From: Candidatus Margulisiibacteriota bacterium
Lineage (GTDB): Bacteria; Margulisbacteria; WOR-1; O2-12-FULL-45-9
Direction: 5' to 3'
NCBI GenBank assembly: GCA_030018645.1
Contig: JASEHX010000001.1
Span: 1 to 28,247, forward strand
Length of the DNA stretch: 28,247 nucleotides
Below the pieces are notes generated by a model. That model made no database searches and was not told the DNA's origin. It saw nothing but the letters and a program-made list of their open reading frames with translations. This document shows positions 15,649 through 24,690 of the stretch, in pieces; positions within the stretch are counted from its first letter, which is position 1, and the number at the start of each line of letters is the position of its first letter. The position numbers and the translations under genes were made by a program.

Positions 15649-16626
15649 ATGGTTCTAGTTGAAGCCAAACCAAAACCACAGGCCGCTGCACAAAAAAAGC
15701 GGGAAGCAATTGATCTGTTGATCATCGGCGGCGGACCGGCCGGCCTGACTGCCGCCATTTATGCTCTCCGTGCCGGGTTGAAAACAATTTTGGTCGAAAA
15801 AATGGTTTTGGGCGGCATTGCTTCTACCGCGTACCACATAGAAAATTTTCCTGGTTTTCCCGAAGGGATTTCCGGTCTTGAACTTGCCAGGCGCCTTTCA
15901 GAACAAGCCGGCAACCTTGGTTTGCAAGTCGTCTGGGGCAGCGCCGCCCAAATTAAGAAAAAAAATAAGCATTTTGAGACTGATGTTGACGGGAAATCCC
16001 TGCAGTCCAAAGTCATCATCATTGCCACCGGCACTGAATCAAAAAAACTTGACATCCCGGGCGAAGAGAAATTGCGCGGGCGCGGTGTTTCCTACTGTGC
16101 CACCTGCGACGGTCCTTTTTATAAAGACAAGAACATAATCGTAGTCGGCGGAGGCAATGCCGCCATTGAGGAAGCGCTTTATTTGACGCGTTATGCCAAA
16201 AAAATCTCCATTGTCCACCGCCGTAATGACCTGCGGGCAGATAAGGTATTAGCTGACCGCGCCAGCGCCAATCCAAAGATTTATTTCTTTTGGCATTCTG
16301 CCGTTGAAGAAATCAAGGGGAAAGAAAAGGTTGAAGGCATCCTCTTAAAAGACCTGCAAAGTGAAAAATCGTTGACTGTACCCGCTGATGGAGTTTTTAT
16401 ATATGTGGGCAGCCGGCCCAATTCAGCTGTAGTCAAAGGATTAATAGATATGGACGATAACGGATACATAAAAACTGACCAGCAGCTTTGCACTTCTGCG
16501 GCCGGGATTTTCTCCGCCGGCGATGTCCGGCAAAAATCTCTGCGGCAAATGGTAACCGCCGCGGCTGATGGAGCGGTTGCCGCCGAAAGCGCCCGTAAAT
16601 TTATTGAGGAAAGCTCTAGGACTTAA
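15649..16626 (+). CDS. trxB: Thioredoxin-disulfide reductase
   Basis: 325 aa. FAD-binding GGGPAGLTAAIYA (27-39), the redox-active CATC (C150, C153) within SYCATCDGPFY, an NADPH domain with VVGGGNAAIEEALYL and HRRNDLRA, and the final GIFSAGDVR. It reduces thioredoxin using NAD(P)H. The N-terminal 20 residues (lysine- and alanine-rich) are an extension; GAGGAA upstream supports this start. The Asn in GGGNAAIEE replaces the more usual Asp, as in some clades. The stop overlaps the convergent pyrG stop by 11 nt. Confidence 0.92.
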   Translation: MVLVEAKPKPQAAAQKKREAIDLLIIGGGPAGLTAAIYALRAGLKTILVEKMVLGGIASTAYHIENFPGFPEGISGLELARRLSEQAGNLGLQVVWGSAAQIKKKNKHFETDVDGKSLQSKVIIIATGTESKKLDIPGEEKLRGRGVSYCATCDGPFYKDKNIIVVGGGNAAIEEALYLTRYAKKISIVHRRNDLRADKVLADRASANPKIYFFWHSAVEEIKGKEKVEGILLKDLQSEKSLTVPADGVFIYVGSRPNSAVVKGLIDMDDNGYIKTDQQLCTSAAGIFSAGDVRQKSLRQMVTAAADGAVAAESARKFIEESSRT

Positions 16627-18244
16627 ATAAGACAACTTGTTCTTCCAGCCTCTTTGCCGCGGCGGCTATGAAACTGGCAAAAATAGGATGCGGGCGCGTG
16701 GGACGCGATTTAAATTCGGGATGGTACTGGGTAGCCAAAAACCAAGGATGCAAGGGCAATTCGATAACTTCAACTAAATCCGCTTTATGGTAAATCCCCG
16801 AAAAAACCAGTCCAGCTTCGGCTAGTTGGGAACGAAGGTCATTATTGACTTCAAAACGATGGCGGTGTCTTTCCATTACTTCATCTTCATTGTAGATAGC
16901 ATGCAAGCGAGTGCCTTTTTTAATCCGGCAAGGATAAGCTCCCAGCCGCATCGTTCCGCCTTTTTCTTCCACTCCTTTTTGCTCGGACATTAAATCTATT
17001 ACCGGGAACTTGGTTTTGGCGTCAAATTCGGAAGAATTGGCCCCTTTCATCCGGCAAACATTGCGGGCAAATTCAATGACCGCACACTGCATTCCCAAAC
17101 AAAGTCCCAAGAATGGCAAATTATTTTCACGCGCATATTTTATGGCTTTGATTTTTCCCTCGATCCCGCGCGGGCCAAAACCGCCCGGCACCACCACCCC
17201 GTGGATATCACGCATAATCGGTTCAATGTCCCCCTCACCTTCCAACCTTTCAGCATTCACCCATTTGATTTCAATGGCGGCCGAATTTGACAGCCCGCCA
17301 TGTTTTAGTGACTCTACAATGCTGATATATGAATCTTCCAGCTCGGTATATTTGCCGATAATAGCAATCCTGACTTTCTTTTCCGGCTGTTTCATTTGCT
17401 CAACCATTTTTTCCCAACCGCTCAAATCGCCTCTCTTGACCGGAAGATCAAGATATTTCAGGACTATATCGTCCAGCCCTTCTTTTTCAAGCGCCAGCGG
17501 CACTTCATAAAGCGAGGGAACATCGGCCAACCCGATGACTGCTTCTTTGTCTACATCGCAAAACAGCGATATTTTTTCTTTCAATTCCAAACTGATCGGC
17601 GTCCTGGAGCGGCAAATAATGATTTCCGGCTGGATGCCGATCTCGCGCAGTTTCATGACGCTGTGCTGGGTAGGTTTGGTCTTGAACTCGTGCGTAGTTT
17701 CAAGCAGCGGCACTAAAGTCACATGGATATTAATGCAGTTTTCCCGGCCGACTTCTTTCCTAAATTGGCGGATGGCCTCTAAAAATGGCAATCCTTCAAT
17801 GTCGCCCACTGTCCCCCCGATTTCGCAAATGACTACGTCAAAAGCTTTTTCCTTGGTAACCACGCGGATGCGATCTTTTATTTCGTTGGTAATATGCGGG
17901 ACAACTTGGATGGTGCCGCCTAGATAGTCGCCGCGGCGCTCGCGGGTTATCACCGACCAATAGGCCATGCCAGCGGTGACATTGTTCGCCTTGCTCAAAT
18001 TTACGTCGATAAACCGCTCGTAATGCCCTAAGTCCAAATCGGTTTCGGCCCCGTCTTCGGTAACAAAGACCTCGCCATGCTGATAGGGATTCATGGTGCC
18101 GGGATCAACGTTAATATATGGGTCAAGTTTTTGGATGGAAACGGCAATTCCGCGCGACTTTAAAAGGCGGCCAAGGGATGATGCTGTAATCCCTTTGCCA
18201 AGGGAGCTTACTACTCCGCCGGTAATAAAAATATAACGCGTCAT
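16616..18244 (-). CDS. pyrG: CTP synthase
   Basis: 542 aa, standard. It makes CTP from UTP, ATP and glutamine. The N-terminal synthetase starts FITGGVVSSLGKGITASSLG with DPYINVDPGTMNPYQHGEV; the C-terminal class-I glutaminase has the nucleophile C382 in GLCLGMQ and the histidine/glutamate pair in QYHPEFKSRP. Final gene of the 23541-16616 operon; its ATG overlaps the preceding TGA. It ends tail-to-tail with trxB, overlapping by 11 nt, leaving no room for a dedicated terminator between them. Confidence 0.97.
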   Translation of the reverse strand: MTRYIFITGGVVSSLGKGITASSLGRLLKSRGIAVSIQKLDPYINVDPGTMNPYQHGEVFVTEDGAETDLDLGHYERFIDVNLSKANNVTAGMAYWSVITRERRGDYLGGTIQVVPHITNEIKDRIRVVTKEKAFDVVICEIGGTVGDIEGLPFLEAIRQFRKEVGRENCINIHVTLVPLLETTHEFKTKPTQHSVMKLREIGIQPEIIICRSRTPISLELKEKISLFCDVDKEAVIGLADVPSLYEVPLALEKEGLDDIVLKYLDLPVKRGDLSGWEKMVEQMKQPEKKVRIAIIGKYTELEDSYISIVESLKHGGLSNSAAIEIKWVNAERLEGEGDIEPIMRDIHGVVVPGGFGPRGIEGKIKAIKYARENNLPFLGLCLGMQCAVIEFARNVCRMKGANSSEFDAKTKFPVIDLMSEQKGVEEKGGTMRLGAYPCRIKKGTRLHAIYNEDEVMERHRHRFEVNNDLRSQLAEAGLVFSGIYHKADLVEVIELPLHPWFLATQYHPEFKSRPTRPHPIFASFIAAAAKRLEEQVVLFKS

Positions 18245-19515
18245 CCGCCTACGACCTCATCTTCAATTTTACGGGGGAGTTTCACCATTTTTACCCGGGT
18301 GATCCGGCGGCGGTGGATGCGCTCAACGCTAATAACCAGGTTCGTGTAGCGTAGACTGTCCCCTACTGCCGGCGCTTTGCCCAATTGGCCAAAAACAAAC
18401 CCGCCGATGGTATCATATTCATCTTCCGGAAGATTAATGTCCAACTGGTCATTAACATCGGCTAAAGAATTCCGGCCGTCAAGCAGTGTAGTGCTTTCGT
18501 CAATCTTAACGATTGATTTTTCTTCCCGTTCAAACTCATCATGGATATCACCGACAATTTCCTCAATAATATCTTCCATGGTGACCAAACCGGAATTCAT
18601 GCCGTACTCGTCAATAATGACAGCAATATGCGTGCGGGCAGACTGCATCTCATGCAGAAGGTCGGATATTTTTTTGGTTTCGGGGATAAAAATGACCGGC
18701 CGCAGGTATTCTTTCAAATCGCCCTTCCGCACTTTTAACATATCTTTGGCATAAATGAGACCGATGATGTTATCTAGATTTCCCTCGTAAACCGGCAGGC
18801 GCGAGTGCCCGCTTTCGATAATTGACTGCATAATTTTATCCATCGGCTGGTTGGCCTCGATGGCAATGATGTCCGGTCGGGGGGTCATGACCTCGCGGGC
18901 AATGGTATCGCCAAACTCAAAAATTGATGTGATCATTTCCCTCTCTTCTTTCTCAATCACGCCTTCCTCCGCCCCTGCTTGCAGGATAAGCCGAAGCTCT
19001 TCTTCCGTGATGAAAGGGACCTTTTCTGGAACTTTGCCGCCGAGCAACTGGATAAAAGGCCGGCTAAAAAAGCCAATTAAATAAGCAATTGGCTTCAGCA
19101 CCACCTGTAAAGCTAATACTATTGGCGCAGAAAATAAGGCGAATTTTTCCGCATTGCGGATCGCCAGCGTTTTGGGCGTAATTTCGCCAAAGACCAGGAT
19201 TAAGAAGGTCATGCTGCCGGTTGAGATCCCAACTGCCGTCCCTATCCCACCCCATCCCCGCCCTTCCAAGAATTTAATAGTAATAGAAGTCGCATAGGCT
19301 GATGCGCCTATGTTGATCAAATTATTAGCTATTAACAAAGAGGATAAGAAATCGCTGGGTTTTTCTTTGAGGGATTTTAATATTTTTGCGCCTGGAGCCT
19401 TTTCTTCCAGTAATTTTTTCACCTTTATCCATGATACTGAAGTTAGGGCTGTTTCCGCCGCAGAAGAAAAAGCGGATAACAGCAAGAAGATAATTAATAA
19501 TATCAGCTCGTTCAT
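18241..19515 (-). CDS. CorC/HlyC-family membrane protein (DUF21-CBS-CorC)
   Basis: 424 aa from the ATG at 19515, which overlaps the dgkA TGA by 4 nt with AGGA upstream; the longer in-frame opening lies inside dgkA. Four hydrophobic segments in the N-terminal third form the DUF21 domain (LLLSAFSSAAETAL, TSITIKFL, FLILVFGEITPKTLA). A CBS pair follows (VMTPRPDIIAIEANQP, SGHSRLPVYEGNLDNI, RTHIAVIIDEYGMNSGLVT), then a CorC_HlyC C-terminal domain (DTIGGFVFGQLGKAP). Members are implicated in Mg2+/Co2+ efflux; hemolysin labels are historical. Context does not narrow the role. Confidence 0.88.
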   Translation of the reverse strand: MNELILLIIFLLLSAFSSAAETALTSVSWIKVKKLLEEKAPGAKILKSLKEKPSDFLSSLLIANNLINIGASAYATSITIKFLEGRGWGGIGTAVGISTGSMTFLILVFGEITPKTLAIRNAEKFALFSAPIVLALQVVLKPIAYLIGFFSRPFIQLLGGKVPEKVPFITEEELRLILQAGAEEGVIEKEEREMITSIFEFGDTIAREVMTPRPDIIAIEANQPMDKIMQSIIESGHSRLPVYEGNLDNIIGLIYAKDMLKVRKGDLKEYLRPVIFIPETKKISDLLHEMQSARTHIAVIIDEYGMNSGLVTMEDIIEEIVGDIHDEFEREEKSIVKIDESTTLLDGRNSLADVNDQLDINLPEDEYDTIGGFVFGQLGKAPAVGDSLRYTNLVISVERIHRRRITRVKMVKLPRKIEDEVVGG

Positions 19516-19868
19516 TGTCCTAACACCTTGGGAATAAAAACCAGGCACCCAATAATTACCGCTCCTACTGCTGACAACAGCACCGCTCCGGCCGCCACAT
19601 TTTTGGCCAATCCGGCTTCCACGCGATGTTCAGGCGAAAGGATATTGACCAATTCTTCAATCGCCGTATTCACCATTTCAACCACGATAACTCCAAAAAT
19701 CGCCAGCAGCAATATCGCAAATTCAACAATATTTACTTTCACCCACCAAGCCAAAAACAAGACCAATAATCCGGCCAAAAAATGGATCCACAAGTTACGC
19801 TGTGTTTTAATCGCATGTCTTGTCCCCGCCCCGGCGTATTCAAAACTTTTTATAAGTTTCCTCGGCAC
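19512..19868 (-). CDS. dgkA: Diacylglycerol/undecaprenol kinase
   Basis: 118 aa from GTG 19868, preferred because GGAGG lies 7 nt upstream; an ATG at 19886 lacks a ribosome site and sits deeper in ybeY. The small integral kinase fold is evident: three membrane segments (HFLAGLLVLFLAWWV, FAILLLAIFGVIVV, AAGAVLLSAVGAVIIGCLVF) and the active-site block EMVNTAIEELVN. It phosphorylates diacylglycerol or undecaprenol; in an operon with murA, wecA and wecB, undecaprenol recycling is plausible. Overlaps ybeY by 29 nt and the CorC-family gene by 4 nt. Confidence 0.9.
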   Translation of the reverse strand: MPRKLIKSFEYAGAGTRHAIKTQRNLWIHFLAGLLVLFLAWWVKVNIVEFAILLLAIFGVIVVEMVNTAIEELVNILSPEHRVEAGLAKNVAAGAVLLSAVGAVIIGCLVFIPKVLGQ

Positions 19869-20184
19869 TTTGCATCCTCCTTCCATGGTCGTATCCTAAT
19901 AAATGGAGCACTCCATGGATTACCAAACGCTTTACTTCCCGTTTATATTGTACCCCAAAACGCTGTGCATTTCTGCCGGCAGTATCAACCGATATCGCAA
20001 TGTCCCCCAAAATGCCGTTTTCCCCCATGGGAAAAGATAAGACGTCGGTGGCCTTATTTTTCCCGCGGAACCGTCCATTCAACCGGCGGATTTCATGATC
20101 ACTAACGAAAACTAAGTTAATTTTACCTTTTACCCCTTCAGATTTCAAAATTTCATTCATCAAGGAATCATATTCGGAATTCAT
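19840..20184 (-). CDS. ybeY: Endoribonuclease YbeY
   Basis: 114 aa, shorter than typical (about 150) because the N-terminal segment is reduced. The zinc-binding signature HGVLHLLGYDH is intact, and upstream are INLVFVSDHEIRRLN and the hallmark ATDVLSFPM with GDIAISVDTA. YbeY is a single-strand endoribonuclease involved in 16S rRNA maturation. The start overlaps the murA stop (ATGA), supporting this short form. Often found near dgkA and CorC-family genes, as here. Confidence 0.92.
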   Translation of the reverse strand: MNSEYDSLMNEILKSEGVKGKINLVFVSDHEIRRLNGRFRGKNKATDVLSFPMGENGILGDIAISVDTAGRNAQRFGVQYKREVKRLVIHGVLHLLGYDHGRRMQSAEETYKKF

Positions 20185-21437
20185 ACAATCTTAAACTCTG
20201 CTCCTAATCCTTTTAGCTTTGACGCTATATTCTCATACCCGCGCTCCAAATGATGGTCGCGGTCTTCCAGGAGGGATTCCCCATTGGCCGCCAATGCCGC
20301 AATAACTAAAGCCGCCCCCGCCCGCAGATCGCATACCTTCACTGGGGCGCTGGAAAGCTTGGTAACCCCGTGGATAATGGCGCTTTGGCCTTCAAGTTTA
20401 ATATCCGCGCCCATGCGGTTTAATTCGTGCACATACATGAAGCGGTTTTCAAATACCGTTTCAGAGATGACCGAAGTCCCTTTGGCCAAACAAAGCAAAG
20501 CCGCTAGAGGGGACTGCATATCGGTAGGGAACCCCGGGTACGGCATGGTCTTGATATCCAGCGGCCGGATGCCGTCCGGCAAATGTACTTCAATACTATT
20601 TTCTTCAACTTTCAAGGATACTCCGGCTTCTTCCAGCTTTCGGATCAGGGATTCGACATGGTCAGGGATCACATTTTTTACCGCAACTTTCCCCCTAGTA
20701 ATGGCCGCCGCCAGCATATAGGTTCCTGCTTCTATTCGGTCCGGAATTATACGGTACTCAACCGGATTTAATTTACTAACCCCTTCGATCTTAATTTCTT
20801 CTGTTCCAGCGCCCACAATTTTTGCTCCCGCTTTGTTGAGGAAATTGGCCAAGTCAACTACTTCCGGTTCGCGCGCCGCGTTTTCAATGATTGACCATCC
20901 TTGCGCGAGAGCCGCCGCCATCATCACTGTTTCCGTTGCTCCCACCGAAGGGAAGTCAAGGCATACTCTGCCGCCGGCAAGCTTGCCGGCCTTGACAATC
21001 ACAAAGCCGTGTTCAATGTGCACTTTGGCTCCCAGCGCTTCCAACCCTTTGATATGCAAATTTACCGGACGAGAACCAATCGCACAGCCGCCGGGGAGCG
21101 GAATTTTGGCCAAACCTTTGCGGGCTAAAATGGGGCCAATGACAAAAAAGGAAGCGCGCATTTTAGTCACCAATTCATAGGGCGCTACATGCTTCACATC
21201 GTCATTCCAAATTTCAACTGTATTATGCTGGGAAGCTGAATACTCCGCCCTCAAACCCAGCGCCCTTAATACTCTTAGGATCGTCTTTACATCCAGGAGG
21301 TTAGGCACACTGCGGATGGTTGTTTTTCCCGGTAAAAGGATGGAAGCGGCAATAATAGCCAACGCTGAATTTTTTGAACCAGATACGGCAACTTCACCGT
21401 TTAACGGATTGCCGCCTTTAATAAATATTTTCCTCAT
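20181..21437 (-). CDS. murA: UDP-N-acetylglucosamine 1-carboxyvinyltransferase
   Basis: 418 aa, standard. It transfers enolpyruvate from PEP to UDP-GlcNAc, the first committed step of peptidoglycan synthesis. K22 lies in SGSKNSAL, and the catalytic cysteine C118 in LPGGCAIGSRPV is present, predicting fosfomycin sensitivity as far as the target is concerned. The two-fold EPSP-synthase-like repeat is complete, ending GYENIASKLKGLGAEFKIV. Overlaps both neighbours by ATGA. Confidence 0.96.
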   Translation of the reverse strand: MRKIFIKGGNPLNGEVAVSGSKNSALAIIAASILLPGKTTIRSVPNLLDVKTILRVLRALGLRAEYSASQHNTVEIWNDDVKHVAPYELVTKMRASFFVIGPILARKGLAKIPLPGGCAIGSRPVNLHIKGLEALGAKVHIEHGFVIVKAGKLAGGRVCLDFPSVGATETVMMAAALAQGWSIIENAAREPEVVDLANFLNKAGAKIVGAGTEEIKIEGVSKLNPVEYRIIPDRIEAGTYMLAAAITRGKVAVKNVIPDHVESLIRKLEEAGVSLKVEENSIEVHLPDGIRPLDIKTMPYPGFPTDMQSPLAALLCLAKGTSVISETVFENRFMYVHELNRMGADIKLEGQSAIIHGVTKLSSAPVKVCDLRAGAALVIAALAANGESLLEDRDHHLERGYENIASKLKGLGAEFKIV

Positions 21438-22591
21438 TTTGCTGCAAATTCCTTCGGCTTGGTCTTTTTAAATCCAAAATAATAAGCTAATGCCTGCACG
21501 GTCCTTTCGGCTGCCCGCCCGTCGCCATAGGGATTTACCGCTTTTGACATCTTTTGATATTCCTTCTTATCTTTCAACAATTTTGCCACGGTTTTAAAGA
21601 TTATCTCTTCATCCATGCCGACCAACTTGACCGTACCTGCCGCCACGGCTTCCGGCCGTTCGGTTTTTTCTCTCATAACCAAAACCGGTTTTCCCAGCGA
21701 CGGGCCTTCTTCCTGCACCCCGCCAGAGTCGGATAAAATAAGGCGAGAAACCTTCATCAAGTGGACAAAGGGTTCATATTCTTGCGGCCCGATTAATTTG
21801 ATATTTTTTATTTCCCCTAATGCTTGTTTTACAACCTCTTTAACATTGGGATTTTGATGGACGGGCAGAACGATTTCAACTTCATCTTTGAAGGCTACAG
21901 CTAAACGCGCAATTGACCGGCAGACGGCTTCCAGCGGCCCGCCAAAGCTTTCCCGGCGATGCATTGTCACTAAGATCATTTTTTTCTTGGGGTCCAAATT
22001 CAACCTGAGTTGACTTAGATCATATTCCCTTTTTGCTATCCGCAGCAAGGCATCAATGACCGTATTCCCGGTCAGGAAAATCGAGGCCGGGTCTATTGCT
22101 TCTTTTAGCAAGTTGGATACCGATGTTTTTGTGGGAGCAAAATGCAGATCGGACAAAGAAGTGAGGAGCTTGCGGTTTATTTCTTCGGGAAACGGCCGCC
22201 ATTTATCGAAAGTGCGCAGACCCGCCTCAACATGACCTAAGGGAACTTGATAATAATAGGAAACCAACCCAGCCGCAAAAGCGGTGGAGGTATCGCCCTG
22301 CACCAGCAGTATATCCGGCTTATTGCCGGCTATTAAAGTTTCTAAACCTAACAAGGTTTTAGCAACAATTTTGGCAATCGATTGGTTCTTTTCCATGATC
22401 GCTAAATCGTGATCCGGTCGGATGGAAAAGAGCTGCAACACCTGATCCAGCATCTGGCGATGCTGGCCGGTTACTACGATAATTGATTCAAACCAATCAG
22501 GGAACTTTTTCACTTCGCCGATTACGGGCGCCATTTTAATAGCTTCCGGCCGGGTACCGAACACAAACATAATTTTTTTAGGCTGCGTCAT
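21434..22591 (-). CDS. wecB: UDP-N-acetylglucosamine 2-epimerase (non-hydrolysing)
   Basis: 385 aa, standard. It converts UDP-GlcNAc to UDP-ManNAc for envelope polysaccharide. Family blocks: FGTRPEAIKMAPVI, VVTGQHRQMLDQVL, LVQGDTSTAFAAGL, GHVEAGLRTFDKWRPFPEE, VTMHRRES and SDSGGVQEEGPSLGKPVLVMR. It lies directly after the wecA-like gene (ATGA overlap), consistent with a lipid-linked amino-sugar polymer. No ManNAc dehydrogenase is in the window. Confidence 0.95.
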   Translation of the reverse strand: MTQPKKIMFVFGTRPEAIKMAPVIGEVKKFPDWFESIIVVTGQHRQMLDQVLQLFSIRPDHDLAIMEKNQSIAKIVAKTLLGLETLIAGNKPDILLVQGDTSTAFAAGLVSYYYQVPLGHVEAGLRTFDKWRPFPEEINRKLLTSLSDLHFAPTKTSVSNLLKEAIDPASIFLTGNTVIDALLRIAKREYDLSQLRLNLDPKKKMILVTMHRRESFGGPLEAVCRSIARLAVAFKDEVEIVLPVHQNPNVKEVVKQALGEIKNIKLIGPQEYEPFVHLMKVSRLILSDSGGVQEEGPSLGKPVLVMREKTERPEAVAAGTVKLVGMDEEIIFKTVAKLLKDKKEYQKMSKAVNPYGDGRAAERTVQALAYYFGFKKTKPKEFAAK

Positions 22592-23541
22592 TTTTGCAGT
22601 ACCATAAATAAGGCAATAAAACTTAAAATGAAACAGACGATATAAATGGAAAGGACCGCTTCTCGTTTGTTAAAATTGGCGCGCAGCAACATGTGATGGA
22701 TGTGCTTATTGTCAGCCTCAAACGGGTGCTTTCCTTCGCTTAAGCGCCTCCCAATGGCAAATAAAGTATCAAAAATAGGGACGCCAAGGATTAAGATGGG
22801 AACAAACAACGCTACCACCAAAGTAGTTTTTAATACGCCGACAATGGAAGAAGAAGCCAAAATGAAACCCAAAAGCATTGAGCCGGAATCACCCAGGAAA
22901 ACGGAAGCCGGGAAAAAATTATAGCGCAGGAAACCAATTGCCGCGCCAACCATGGCCAGCATTAATATCGCCGCGCCAATTTGGTGGGTGCGCATGGCAA
23001 CCGCAAAAAGGGCAATGGAGGAAATAGCAGTAACTCCCGCCGCTAATCCGTCCAAGCCGTCAATTAAATTCATGGCATTGGTAATTCCAACAATCCAAAA
23101 CAAGGAGAGCGGAATGGCAAATAACCCTAAAGGAATAATGCCGTTAAATGGATTAGAAAGAAAATGGATGCCGGCCCCGCAGTAATAGACAATTAAGGCC
23201 GCAATAATTTGAAAAATCAGCTTGGTGGTCGCCCGCATACTTTTTACATCATCCACTGCCCCAATAACAACTAACAATGTGCTTCCCGCAAAAAGGCCCA
23301 GCACCATTTTGCCTTGGATGATGATGCCGCTATAGCTGGCAAGCACCATAGCCAAGCCGATCGCTGTCCAAAAACCAAAGTAAATTGAAATCCCGCCCCA
23401 GCGGGGAATAGGAGCAGCATGCACTTTTCTGGCATCGGGAATATCCACCGCGTTATATTTAACGGCGATACTGCGCACCAGCGGAGTTAATAAATAGGTG
23501 ACACCCAGGGCGGAAAAGAAGGTGAGAAGATAAATAACCAT
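22588..23541 (-). CDS. wecA: WecA/TagO-type undecaprenyl-phosphate GlcNAc-1-phosphate transferase
   Basis: 317 aa with about ten membrane segments. Polyprenyl-phosphate glycosylphosphotransferase motifs: DIPDARKVHAAPIPRWGG near the N-terminus, GAVDDVKSMRA, the catalytic NAMNLIDGLDGLAAG, FLGDSGSMLLGF, and the cytoplasmic HIHHMLLR loop that distinguishes WecA/TagO/Rgp enzymes from MraY. It starts lipid-linked glycan synthesis. First gene of its operon; the ATG has no Shine-Dalgarno and is about 5 nt from the predicted transcript start. The sugar specificity is inferred from wecB next door. Confidence 0.88.
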   Translation of the reverse strand: MVIYLLTFFSALGVTYLLTPLVRSIAVKYNAVDIPDARKVHAAPIPRWGGISIYFGFWTAIGLAMVLASYSGIIIQGKMVLGLFAGSTLLVVIGAVDDVKSMRATTKLIFQIIAALIVYYCGAGIHFLSNPFNGIIPLGLFAIPLSLFWIVGITNAMNLIDGLDGLAAGVTAISSIALFAVAMRTHQIGAAILMLAMVGAAIGFLRYNFFPASVFLGDSGSMLLGFILASSSIVGVLKTTLVVALFVPILILGVPIFDTLFAIGRRLSEGKHPFEADNKHIHHMLLRANFNKREAVLSIYIVCFILSFIALFMVLQK

Positions 23542-23552
23542 TACGGGGTATT

Positions 23553-23561
23553 ATTCTAGCA
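23553..23561 (-). promoter_or_regulatory. wecA-murA-pyrG operon promoter (extended -10)
   Basis: Minus strand TGCTAGAAT (TAGAAT at 23553-23558), just after the Fic stop codon. No good -35 is seen. Predicted start near 23546, about 5 nt before the ATG, with no Shine-Dalgarno. Confidence 0.5.
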
Positions 23562-23564
23562 TAA

Positions 23565-24626
23565 TTATATGGATTTTGCGATATAAGCTGAAGCAGGTCC
23601 CCTGCCGACCTGTTTGATTATTCCTAATCGTTTTAATTTTTGAAGCTGGAGTTGGGCGGTTCTTTTTGGACATTCAAGAATATCCGCCGTATCTTTCGCT
23701 GTAATCCTGCCAACCTGGTCCATAAAATCCAAGATTTGGAGCTGATCTTTATCTAAGTAGATTTTTGAACTAATATCACGTTTGATCTTTTTTGACGATA
23801 GTGCATTGACTTTTTCTCTCACATTATCAATTTCTTCCCTAAATCCCCGGGTAAAATACTCCAGCCAGGAAGTAAAGTCGTGCTGTCTTTCATTATAGTT
23901 TTTTCCGATATTAATAGCTTGATAATATTTTTGGCGGTCGCGGTTATAATAGTCCTCAAGGGCAAAAAGGTGACGGAAATCATACCCGCGGCTGTAGAGG
24001 ACAAGGGTAGCTAAGGCCCTGGCTGTCCTTCCATTTCCATCGTTAAAAGGGTGGATGGCAGCTATTTCCTGATGGACGATGCCGGCGGTAATTACCGGGT
24101 TAATCCCTTCTCTTTCGCTGTTTTGCGTCCACTTAATCAGGGAAGCGCAAAGTACCGGCACTTTCCTGGCATCCGGTCCAGTATAAACTATTTCATCTGG
24201 AGAGCCCCATCGCCGCCTGACAACAAATACTGGTTTGGGCCGGTATCGGCCGGAAGACTCTCCCGGCAAAGTTTTGCAAGTCACCATCCGGTGGATTTTA
24301 AGCAGTACTTTTTCGGTGATCTGCCGCTTTTCTTGAACAATTTTTTCTATATAGCGCAGGACATTTAAGTAATTTTGGACCTCAAAAATATCTCGGTCTG
24401 GGGCGGATATTTTTTTTCGCGCCAAGACCGCTTCTACTTCAGGAATCTCCAGGCGGTTCCCTTCTATTGCAGTCGAACTATGCGTCATCCTAACCATAGC
24501 TTGACGCCGCAGCCGCAGTTCTTGTTTCGGCAATATTTTTGCCTGTTCAATGATCGTTTTCGCTTCCGCGATCGCGACCAGCATTTTTACAATATTAGTA
24601 GTCAGTTTATACTTCGGATTAAACAT
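23565..24626 (-). CDS. Fic-family protein (putative AMPylator) with C-terminal winged helix
   Basis: 353 aa. An N-terminal inhibitory helix carries the SSTAIEGN motif (50-57), whose glutamate E55 normally blocks ATP gamma-phosphate binding (class II Fic). The catalytic loop HPFNDGNGRTAR (192-203) is complete with H192. The C-terminal 60 residues form a winged helix (DILECPKRTAQLQLQKLKRLGIIKQVGRG). Fic enzymes transfer AMP to target hydroxyls; here the target is unknown, and DNA binding by the tail suggests autoregulation. An in-cis inhibitory helix makes a toxin-antitoxin pair unnecessary. A degraded paralogue lies at 26051-26437. Confidence 0.9.
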   Translation of the reverse strand: MFNPKYKLTTNIVKMLVAIAEAKTIIEQAKILPKQELRLRRQAMVRMTHSSTAIEGNRLEIPEVEAVLARKKISAPDRDIFEVQNYLNVLRYIEKIVQEKRQITEKVLLKIHRMVTCKTLPGESSGRYRPKPVFVVRRRWGSPDEIVYTGPDARKVPVLCASLIKWTQNSEREGINPVITAGIVHQEIAAIHPFNDGNGRTARALATLVLYSRGYDFRHLFALEDYYNRDRQKYYQAINIGKNYNERQHDFTSWLEYFTRGFREEIDNVREKVNALSSKKIKRDISSKIYLDKDQLQILDFMDQVGRITAKDTADILECPKRTAQLQLQKLKRLGIIKQVGRGPASAYIAKSI

Positions 24627-24641
24627 GTTTACCTATTAACA

Positions 24642-24670
24642 ATTATATCAGGAGATAAATAATCGCGCAA
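24642..24670 (-). promoter_or_regulatory. Promoter of the Fic gene
   Basis: Minus strand TTGCGC (24665-24670), 17 bp, TATAAT (24642-24647) with an upstream TG (extended -10). Predicted start near 24635, leader about 9 nt containing TAGG. The -35 is one unit of an 11-bp tandem repeat. Confidence 0.6.
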
Positions 24671-24690
24671 GAATCGCGCAAGAATCGCGG
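24660..24690. repeat. 11-bp tandem repeat, about 2.8 units
   Basis: Units TAATCGCGCAA (24660-24670), GAATCGCGCAA (24671-24681) and a partial GAATCGCGG (24682-24690). On the minus strand each full unit gives TTGCGCGATT, so extra -35-like copies lie 11 bp (about one helical turn) apart upstream of the Fic -10 box. Confidence 0.7.
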
